From assembly GCA_032164295.1 (NCBI GenBank), contig JAJHTX010000004.1, positions 62,001-126,000 of the forward strand: a stretch of 64,000 nucleotides of DNA, given 5' to 3'. The notes under the pieces were generated by a model. It was not told the origin of the DNA and ran no database searches. It saw nothing but the letters and a program-made list of their open reading frames with translations. Every line of letters starts with the position of its first letter. Positions within the stretch are counted from its first letter, which is position 1. Below are positions 9,890 to 18,579 of this stretch, piece after piece. The translations under genes and the position numbers were made by a program. The stretch comes from Inonotus obliquus (Eukaryota; Basidiomycota; Agaricomycetes; Hymenochaetales; Hymenochaetaceae).

Positions 9890-12490
9890 AAATGGCCATC
9901 TCCTCACCACAACGGTATTCAGAAATCCCGCTGCAAGGACTCTCCAGCCCCTTCTCGCAAGACTCTGGCTATCTTGAAAGCCGAGCTACAGCGGATACGA
10001 CACCGTGAGGCTCAACTAGCTGCCTGCAGGAGAGAAGACATTTACGTTGAGAAAGAGTACCGCAAAGAGATATGCTGCTATATGCGAGAAATGGAGGTCA
10101 GTCGTTGAAAAGTGACTTGCTTACGCAACTCGCTCCCATTCTAAATGCTAAGTGTCAATGCATAGGACTACACAATGGGCTCTACTTCAGCTATGGATCA
10201 GCAACCAGAAATCAAACGGCCTTGTCTCGTCGACTTTCTTATCGAGATTCATTCTACTTTCCGACTTCGTCCTGAGACTCTTTACCTTACCATGAACATC
10301 ATTGACCGATATGTTTTGCGTTGTATCGTGTACACGAAGCATTACTAATTAATTGGTTGCACGGCGTTGTGGATAGCAGCAAAATTCAAGGACGCAAAAA
10401 GAACGCGTTGTCAGGCCAGGATATTGCCTGGACATAAACAATCGTAATATTGGCACGCTTTACACTATCGGAAGCAAGAACATAGTAGGACATCAGAAAG
10501 GATAAACAAGAAATATCGGACGTCGCAGTAACTTGTAATTCTGCACACAAGTTAGCAAATTGAAAGCCGATGGAAAGTGCCAAGCTTACTATCAAGCGTT
10601 GAGCACAACTCGTCTAGTAACAAGCACTGGTACCCACTCGACCCACTCCTCCTCGATCATTATAGTCGTCTCCACAAATACTCTTCGTGCTATTAAGCAT
10701 AAAGATCGCAAAGTGTCGAGAAAGTAACTCACTGAATCGGGTTAGAGGAAGCGCGACGATATACAAAAGCCAGCCTGAGAAGTTCAGAAGCGTGGCAGAG
10801 CAGATGGTGAAGTCGTGCACAAAGTCGTGAAGGTGGCATTAGAACAAAGAATTGCAGAAAAGGAACTCGAGCGGCGATAGATAAACAAACCATTCTTTAT
10901 ATGGTCATGCTCTAGAAGCAGAAATGAAGGTTCAAGAACCACCGGTTGCACCATTCATTTGGTCTTATCTGAGAAGCCATCCGATACATCGCTCTGGAAA
11001 AACCAAAGACCACAGTCCAGATACCAAAAACCAAATAAGCCCAAATCGGATAATCGATTATATCATCTATCACGTAATCGATTATATCATCCATCAGGTC
11101 ATCGATTATCTCATTCATTAGGTCATCGATTATATCATTCATTAGGTCATTCATCAAGTCATCGATTAGATCATTGATCAGGTCATCACCTTGAACCATA
11201 TTCTGGACTCATCACTTGACTCATTGATGGCACATCATTCATCAAGTAACTCATTGATGTGCATCATTCATCAAATAACTCATTGATACACAGCATCTAT
11301 CAAGTAATTCATTGATGCACAGCATTGATCAAGTCATGCATTGATGCACATCATTCATCAAGTAATTCATTGATGCGCATCATTCATCAAATAACTCATT
11401 GATGCATTGATACATATCACTTGATTTGGAGTATTTGATGCATAGCTTTGGAAGGAGACATCAAATTTTGATGATGTGGTTAATGCAGATCTATTTTTAG
11501 CTTATGCTGTGGATTATGTAAATTGGTCTTGGAATTAGTATTTAAGGACCAGCATGTAGCCCCCCAGAGGAATATAGAGAATTAACTCCCCATAGAATAA
11601 CTCACCAGAGACACCCCCAGATCAAGTACAAGCTCTCCTCCAGAACAAGACAAGCTCACATCACTCTGTGACCCCTTGTCACACTATTTGCAAGTCAAGT
11701 CAAGGTTTTGTCGCATACAGTTGACCACAGCTTAAGACTGGGTAACTGCATTGCTCAAGGACTAGTTTGGTACTAGTCAAAGGTATTGTATCACCTCTGT
11801 TCCAATTGGACATTGGTGATAAACTCCCTCTCAAAGTCGATATCTAATAACTCGAGACTTCGAGTGTGTGTGTCCCTCTAGACATTGACATCTATCCTGC
11901 ATAGCTTGTCATTGCCTACCTCGGTGTGGACAATTTAATTGCTCCTCACCCACGGTGACCTATCACTTGCTTTCAAGAGAATTGGATAAAGACTCATCTC
12001 TCACTCACTCTACATCTCTACTTGAACTCGAATCCCTCAACCCTCCAACTACAACAAGTTGCCCATAGCTTCAACGAACAACTGGGAAGACTACCCGCCT
12101 AGATAATTAGACCGGTTGACTCAGTGGGAGTGTACTTGGTTATTCAACAGCCAATACCATCCTAGCACGACAGCGTACCAACTCTAGCCGACCTGGTTGG
12201 GATCTGCTGCCATGATACCTATGACGAATCCGCCAACATGTTCTTGCTACCATTCAGTGGATGTTGGGTCATCCAACCGCAGAAGCTTGACTTCGAGTCT
12301 GTTGCTGTAGCTTATTTGAAGAGAGTGCGAAGGTTCAGCATATCGCAAGATTTCTTTTGGGAGTTACCCTTTTCTATCACGACTTCATCAAATTCTCGCC
12401 TTCCGCTATCGCCCTCACGTCGCTCATACTTGCATGTCACATTTGCCAGGAACCCTGACAGATTTACGATGAGCCCGACATGATTGACTC
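9890..12490 (+). pseudogene. Mitotic (B-type) cyclin pseudogene, interrupted by a solo LTR
   Basis: Exon-like pieces: 9980-10097 (EKEYRKEI, CYMREME), then 10165-10408 encoding a cyclin box start (EIHSTFRLRPETLYLTMNI, DRYV, ALWIAAKFKDAKKR), then, after the LTR, 12177-12490 (LADLVGICCH.TYDESA, HVLATIQWMLGHPTAEA, then a shifted frame with HDFIKFSPSAIALTSLILA). It is non-functional: an in-frame TAA replaces the Gln expected before LIGCTALW, a TGA replaces the Trp expected after HPTAEA, there are frameshifts, and the LTR at 10409-12172 splits the cyclin box. Both stops fit C-to-T or G-to-A changes. Mitotic cyclins activate Cdk1; this copy cannot. It lies inside the inverted-repeat element. Confidence 0.65.
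10409..12172 (+). mobile_element. Solo LTR of the 14.2-kb Gypsy family
   Basis: 1764 bp, the same length as the LTRs at 42962 and 55398, of which it is the reverse complement with scattered differences (for example CTAGGATGG for CTGGGATGG). In family sense it reads on the plus strand. It begins TGTCAGG, ends CACGACA, and is flanked by GCGT at 10405-10408 and 12173-12176. Confidence 0.95.
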
Positions 12491-12537
12491 CATCCTGGGT
12501 ATTTACACCAAGTTAGAACGGATACTCATCCTTAATC

Positions 12538-12731
12538 TTGTGTGCAATCGATTAGACCTTTGTGGGCTCGAGAGACTCATGGGATTGGAACATATCGACG
12601 AGAGCGGCGAAGTTGGACGGCTGGCCATTCTTCTGAACATACAGGAAGTCTGGATCGAGGGTAAACCCTTTGTGGAGTCAGAAGAGAATCATCGCATACG
12701 GTGCTTTGATCATTTCTGGAAAGAAGGGTAA
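12538..12731 (+). pseudogene. Leucine-rich-repeat protein fragment
   Basis: The frame reads LERILILNLVCNRLDLCGL, then GLERLMGLE, EVGRLA, EVWIEGKPFVE and ends at a stop. Spacing of Leu and Asn fits two to three leucine-rich repeats with the capping EGNPF-like motif, reminiscent of the Nud1/Cdc11-type LRR scaffold of the mitotic exit network, but the exact family is not certain. It is short, without a start or flanking exons, and directly follows the cyclin pseudogene inside the inverted-repeat element, so I treat it as a captured fragment. Confidence 0.5.
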
Positions 12732-12837
12732 TCCATCTCGTTAGATGGAAGTTTACCATGAGCAATTGAAATGCAGCTCTTCCTGGGGGGACCTACGAAA
12801 CGGAATGAATGGTGTGGTGATGAAAGTGGTGAAGATG

Positions 12838-13005
12838 GCTCTGCTTGTCACCCGCCCGTCGCCCGCTCATTGCCCGCCCGTCGCCCACTCATTGCCCTCC
12901 CATTGCCCTCCCATTGCCCGCCCGTCGCCCGCTCATTGCCCTCCCATTGCCCTCCTATTGCCCTCTCGTCGCCCGCCCATTGCCCGCTTATTGCCCGCTC
13001 AATAT
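12838..13005. repeat. GC-rich minisatellite, right arm
   Basis: Units CCCGCCCGTCGCCCGCTCATTG / CCCTCCCATTG. It is the inverted counterpart of 7405-7570. Confidence 0.8.
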
Positions 13006-13017
13006 GTCTTCGAATGA

Positions 13018-13290
13018 TATTTAGAATATTGACTTTGACGATATCCTTATCTATATTTGAAATTTCGGCAAATTTGATATCTTGACCTATATTTAAAATA
13101 TCAGTAAATCGATATTTTAAATATCGATTTACATATTATAATCCGACCGATATTTTAAATAACCTTAGACCGATATCCTTATTGATATTTAAAATTGCGT
13201 CACGTGAAAGATACTTTAAATATCGGCTCAGCCGGCATGCTTACTGATACTTAAAATAAATGCTCGAAAAATATTTAAAATACAATCCCC
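13018..13290. repeat. AT-rich palindromic motif array, right arm
   Basis: TATTTTAAATATCGAT-type palindromes in inverted order to 7130-7400, with the shared CACGTG and CGGCTCAGCCGGCATGC landmarks near 13201-13238. Confidence 0.7.
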
Positions 13291-13298
13291 GCTGATAT

Positions 13299-14345
13299 TG
13301 GGGAGTGGCAATCCGCGTCAAAAAAGTGTCCTGTGATTTTTTCGTTCGGAGCTTGAATAATTACTTTATATGTATCGTAACAACGATCCTTTTTTACCGC
13401 TGTACCTTTCATATTGTCCCTGTCTGCTGCTGTCGTTCTACTCATAAATAAGCATCAAAACAGTCCATACATATTGATTGAACTGAGTATCCAACACAAC
13501 TAACGAATAATCAGTAATACTGGCATTTTTTACTGCTGGTTTTCGTCACCAATAAACCTATGAGCTGCATATAGTGCAGAAATACGTCGAGTATTGCTAA
13601 AAACATGCATATATTCAGCACTTCTAGACACACGTACTATTTGTATACTATTATTGAAGCTTTAAAGTCTACCCAACCGATCTTTCACCTCATCTAATGT
13701 CATTGTATGCACTTCTCTCAGTGGCACATCTCTTGAATAATCAGTCTTTTATTGGCCTATATTGCATCTCCTCCTCTTATCTACATAATAAGAGCTGTAT
13801 CTACCTCCTATGAAAGTAAAATGAGTGACTACACACAGTTGAGAATTGTTCTATCTCTTTCTTGTTCAATTTGGTCTATCTGGCAATGTTTCGAGCAGCG
13901 TTCTCATCAGGTCACGTGCTTGCTTTATTCCTTTTTTGTCAGTACTTCTGCATATCTTCCTGCTTCTTCTCCTCAACAACAACTCGAAGAATCACTCAAC
14001 TCAATGCATGGTAAGTATTTTTCCATGTCTACCTTCAATTTGTACAAAAAAAATTTTGTAGAAATTGCCTAGTTCCTAAGATATGAGGTGAGATACCACC
14101 GTATCTCACTAGATTTTTGTAGAAAATTGAAATTTTTTGCACAAATACAATTTATGATACCAACTACATAAAATGTACAATTTATTTCTGCCATTATTTC
14201 ATTGTGGATGGAGGTCAGTCAAGTCGAATACATCTCTCAAAATCCGGTCATCGCTTATTTTCGCTTAAGCGTAACCGAGCGCCGGCAGGACGCGGCATGG
14301 GTCGTGGGAACAGGACACTTTCTTGACGCGGATTGCCACTCCCCA
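13299..14345. mobile_element. TIR DNA element, copy B (1047 bp)
   Basis: Inverted ends TGGGGAGTGGCAATCCGCGT, continuing with one mismatch through AAGTGTCCTGT, flanked by perfect 7-bp duplications CTGATAT (13292-13298, 14346-14352). It is the same family as copy A (4051-7074). No transposase ORF; the longest frames (106 aa) have no recognisable features. It is inserted in the right arm of the inverted-repeat element. Confidence 0.85.
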
Positions 14346-14524
14346 CTGATATCCTATTTTGCCCGCCGTGATAATAGACATAACATTTACACACGTGATA
14401 CTGTCACCTATGTGACCGAAAACTTTGTACAAAAGTGAGGAGCGATAAAGTAAGTTCAATCCTGGAGTTCACTCCCATCCATTCCCTCAATCATCCCGCC
14501 CTGCCTATCTCTCAGCTATCTACA

Positions 14525-16380
14525 ATGTCGCCAACGAAAGAGTACTTGGACCCGAAAGACGCTCTCCAGTTTCTCGAGACGTACAAGAGGGCAGACGGAT
14601 TGTCCGCAGCGGAGCTCATGAACTCCGAGAGACACGGCGGACTCACGTATAACGACTTCCTCCTCCTTCCCGGTAAGATAGACTTTGCTGCGCAGGAGGT
14701 TGTGACAGAGACGCGTATTACCCGGAACGTTGTGCTCAAGACACCATTTATGAGTAGTCCCATGGACACCGTTACGGAGAAGAACATGGCGATTGCGATG
14801 GCGGTGAGTCAGCTTTATGTAGTCCGTGTCGGCCTTAGTGCGCGTGTTGTGCTGATGGAATGTGCGTCTTGCAGCTTCTAGGTGGGATTGGGGTTATTCA
14901 TCACAACCAGCCTGCAAGTGCCCAGGCTGCGATGGTTCGGGCCGTAAAGCGACACGAGAACGGGTTTATCACAGATCCGGTCGTCCTTTCACCCAATCAC
15001 ATCGTGGAGGATGTGCTCGACGTAAAAGCGCGTCTTGGTTTTGGTGGTATACCCATTACTGGTAAGCGTCTGTGCCAGCTTGACTTTAATGATGAATTAT
15101 CTTCCTTCATAACCTTCGTTCTACTGAATAAACGCGGTAAACCTGCGTGATAAGTAGAGAATTTTGAATTATATTTCTGAATCATCTCCTTCGATTCCAC
15201 ATAGACGAACTGAGTCTAACTCCTATTTTTAGATACCGGAGCTCTTGGCGGAAAACTCTTGGGCATAGTAACGAACCGAGATATTCAATTCCGGAATCCG
15301 TCAACGCCCTTAACGGAGGTCATGACCACTGACCTCGTCACTGCTCCCGAAGGCATCACTTTACTGCAAGCCAATGAAATCTTGCGCGACTCAAAAAAGG
15401 GCAAGTTGCCAATTGTCGACAAAGCGGGCAACCTAGTTGCGCTCCTTGCTCGTTCCGATTTGCTCAAGAACCAGAATTATCCTCTCGCATCGAAGCTGCC
15501 TGAAAGCAAGCAGCTGTATGCTGCTGCAGCGATTGGAACACGCCCAGCCGACAAACAACGACTCGCGTTGCTAGTAGACGCAGGACTCGATATTGCCGTG
15601 ATCGACTCCTCTCAGGGTAACTCGGTTTTCCAAATCGAAATGATCCAATGGATCAAGCAGACGTATCCAAGTCTGGAGGTGATTGCAGGGAACGTCGTTA
15701 CGCGAGAACAAGCAGCGTCGCTCATTGCAGCTGGTGCGGATGGCCTGCGCATTGGCATGGGTTCGGGTAGCATCTGCATCACGCAAGAGGTCATGGCCGT
15801 CGGGCGGCCGCAGGCGACAGCTGTTTATGCTGTAGCAGAATTCGCCCGTCACTTCGGCGTACCGGTTATCGCTGACGGTGGGATTAGTAATGTGGGACAC
15901 GTTGTTAAGGCTATTGCACTAGGTGCGGGAGCGGTGATGATGGGTGGTTTACTTGCGGGGACGACCGAGGCACCCGGAGAGTATTACTACCACGAGGGCA
16001 AGCGCGTCAAATCATACCGCGGGATGGGCAGCATCGAAGCTATGGAGCAAGGTAAACCTGGCTCTCCATCCGGCTCTGGCAAAGCCCTGCAAAACGGTCG
16101 CTCTCAACCAAACTTACAAGAGAATGCTGCGACTTCGCGTTACTTCAGCGAGTCGAGTGCTGTCAAAGTCGCTCAAGGTGTATCGGGGGACGTACAGGAT
16201 AAGGGATCCGTTAAGCAGTTCCTGCCGTACCTCCATGCGGGGTTGCAACATTCGCTTCAAGATATTGGCTATCGCAGTATTGATGAAATGCAAGGAGCTG
16301 TTCGGAATGGGAAGGTGCGGTTCGAGCTTCGTACAGCGAGTGCTCAGATCGAGGGAGGAGTACATGGATTGCATTCGTGA
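14525..16380 (+). CDS. Inosine-5'-monophosphate dehydrogenase
   Basis: Three exons (14525-14803, 14875-15061, 15233-16380), phases consistent, 537 aa. IMPDH oxidises IMP to XMP with NAD+, the committed step of guanine nucleotide synthesis, as a cytosolic tetramer. Visible features: N-terminal [11 protein letters not shown] and SSPMDTVTE segments, tandem CBS domains (about residues 115-240), the substrate-binding [17 protein letters not shown] loop with the catalytic Cys near residue 336, ADGGI phosphate-binding motif, [10 protein letters not shown], and the catalytic flap Arg-Tyr near 457, followed by [12 protein letters not shown] and the C-terminal EGGVHGLHS. Length and motif order are normal. 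Between EAMEQ and NAATSRY there is an in-frame 69-nt stretch with GT...AG ends (16052-16120) that may be an unrecognised fourth intron. The start ATG is the first after a short TATA-poor leader; transposon sequence ends about 150 bp upstream. Confidence 0.97.
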
Positions 16381-16899
16381 GTTTTCTACCTATTCTTGCG
16401 CTTTGGCCTGCTTCAGATCGCCTAACTTGTTATGATATTAGATATACCAAGAGACTCTTCGCATGATTGTCATTCACATCTTGCTGTGACTTTGATCACA
16501 TACATACATAGACTACCAACCAGACGATTTCACTTGGCGCTCGTTTTGGGGATTTTTGAGAGTACATTTGCATATTGTTGTAATAATATTGAAATAGCAA
16601 TGAAAGAGATGAAAGGGAATAATAAAAGGAAGATCTGCGTCTTGCCTTGTAGTCTCATGATCGGCTACACCACCATGATCAAGTCAATAAATTAGCCACG
16701 GCGTCCGTAGTCTACTGCGCACATCATCGATACTATCTCGTACGGTTATCTCAAGGGTCAATATATTCTAGCGTCTGCGCCGAAAGCCTCCCAAAGTCCG
16801 TATTCCCAAGGGTATTTATATCTGGGATGACTTGATGCTTTGAATCCTCAAAGGGCTTGAGAGTTCTTGCCCCCGTCTTGCTCGGTCGTCTTGCCGTTC
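16381..16899. other. Intergenic between IMPDH and the dioxygenase gene
   Basis: No gene is seen. The first 300 bases are AT-rich, with AATAAT/AATAAA-like stretches at 16580-16692 that suit the IMPDH 3' UTR and poly(A) region; the rest is the promoter side of the next gene, with TATTTATA at 16813-16820. Confidence 0.5.
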
Positions 16900-18426
16900 A
16901 TGCATTTTCTTCTCCGTAATCATGCCGTGCCCTCTTGGAGGGAGGTTGTTGCTGGAGCGTTAATTGGTGTTGTGCTGCTCACTGGTGTTGCTACAGGTGC
17001 GTATTGTAAACAATCCGACCTCGCTATTATCACTTATGTTCTACTTGTCTCAATCACAGCCCATCCTGAAGAGTTCGCCGATCGAGTATTTTCTAGAGCA
17101 GAGCTCGCACGTAGGGAGGTGAGTGTCTTCTCATCACATCACCGTTGTCACCTTTTCAGCAACTTCTATCATCCATACTCACTATCATCCTTATTTCATC
17201 GACTATACCACAGCATCTAGCAACCAAAAGGCACCTCGCCGCTCGCTCCTGCTCATCCTCCATCAACGCTTTTCACACTTCTCGTCGCGCAAAGCGTTCT
17301 TTCTCCGACCAGTTTGTTTTCAGCGAGGATAATTTGAGAGAAAGTACATGTGTAACTGCACCTGAGGTGGAAGAAGGACCGTACTATGTGAATAATGAAC
17401 TTGTGCGGACAGATTTTGTTGAGGATCAAGAGTACGCACTTTTCTTTTCTTTCCTTCAGCTCGTCTCGCTTCTGTTTCTTATTATCTGATTATGCAGAGG
17501 TGTGATTATCACCCTTGATATTGGTGTCATCGACACCTCGACATGCGATCCAGTCCCGAATGCACTTGTAGAGATCTGGAGTGGTAAGTCCTTTACTTTC
17601 TTTTCATACCTTCTTTATTAATCAAATTGTTATCTACATGATACAGCAAACGCAACGGGATTTTACGGCGCATTCGAGACAAAATCGATAGGCAATCATC
17701 CACCGGGTAGAGGACCTGGAAACAATCCAAACATTCCACTAGGTCATCCGCCCGGTCGACCAGGCAGAAAACCAGGTCCAGGTGGTCGTCCACCCGGCAG
17801 TCCCAGCATGACCTCCAACAACACCTGGCTCAGAGGCGGTTCCCCAACCTCTTCAAACGGTACCACCTCCCTCAAAACTCTCTACCCAGGTTTCTACCCC
17901 AGCCGTACCATCCACATCCATCTCATGATCCATACCGATAATTGGTCCCAATCTCCCACTAACAACGGAACTTTCCTATCACATTCGGGGAAATTGAGTC
18001 ATGTAGGACAGCTGTTTTTTGAAGAAAGCTGGAATGATAGGGTTTTAGAGAGGGAACCGTATGTTTTTAATGAGGCGAGAAGGACCAGGAATGATGAAGA
18101 TTGGGATTTCAAGAGGGCGAGTAAGGATAGGAGCAGTGCGATTGTTGAGTGAGTACTTTAATCAATCAAAGCTTGTGCTCGGTTGTAAATTATGGCGTTA
18201 CAGAGTCGAGATGCTCGGAGAGAGTCTTGACGATGGTCTCGTCGGATTTATCAGTACGTCCTTTCATCCGTACTTCGGTTCAAGTGTTTACTGACCATCG
18301 CCTGACCCTGAAGCGATAGGAATTGATATGACAGCAGAGTACACCATCCGCTCCAGCAATTACTACAACGGCTCTTCTGAGGCTGACATTGAAGCATATT
18401 CAATCGTCGCAGATGTGGACATTTGA
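16900..18426 (+). CDS. Secreted intradiol ring-cleavage dioxygenase
   Basis: Seven exons (16900-16996, 17060-17118, 17214-17431, 17498-17583, 17647-18148, 18204-18253, 18314-18426), phases consistent, 374 aa. The family uses non-haem Fe(III) to cleave catechol-type rings between the two hydroxyls; extracellular fungal members are linked to degradation of aromatic compounds. The N-terminus has a hydrophobic stretch (about residues 16-33) ending in Ala, fitting a signal peptide or anchor. Iron-ligand motifs are present: Tyr in EEGPYYV (about residue 104), and YPGFYPSRTIHIH (about 232-245) with the second Tyr and the His-x-His pair. DIGVIDTSTCDPVPNALVEIW is the usual beta-sandwich core. Unusual is a Gly/Pro/Arg/Asn-rich insertion of about 50 residues (17695-17840) between the core and the PGFY motif. 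The start was chosen for the signal peptide. Confidence 0.9.
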
Positions 18427-18579
18427 AAAGGATTTCATTGTTCAATCCTAGTGGCTAGCTCTTGAATGTATAGTGTCTATTCTCCTTCAATTTAGGGCAT
18501 GGTGTCCTTGAGTACATCGAAATTCTTGTAAATCTACACCAAAAAATACATTCTCTAAATATTCTTTCGTTCGCTATCT

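Larger units (their letters stand above)
7085..14370. mobile_element. 7.3-kb inverted-repeat element carrying host gene fragments
   Basis: The left terminus CACGGCGGGCAAAATAGAAT is repeated inverted at 14346-14370 (one difference) and flanked by ATAATATA (7077-7084) and ATAATAGA (14371-14378), an 8-bp target duplication with one mismatch. Roughly 0.5-kb arms follow on each side with the same order: AT-rich palindromic GATATTTAAATATC motifs, then a GC-rich minisatellite. Inside are decayed fragments of at least three unrelated host genes (RAD23 ubiquitin-like domain, mitotic cyclin, leucine-rich repeat), a GGTACC-rich repeat and a Gypsy solo LTR; copy B of the TGGGGAGTGG element is inserted 25 bp from its right end. 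Without these insertions it is about 4.5 kb. No transposase is recognised. The 8-bp duplication would fit hAT- or KDZ-like families, but the class is not proven. Confidence 0.65.

Noticed and set aside
11040..11400. Regularly spaced short repeats that look like a CRISPR array
   Set aside because: They are degenerate tandem repeats inside a retrotransposon LTR, present at the same place in all three LTR copies, in a eukaryotic genome, with no unique spacers.
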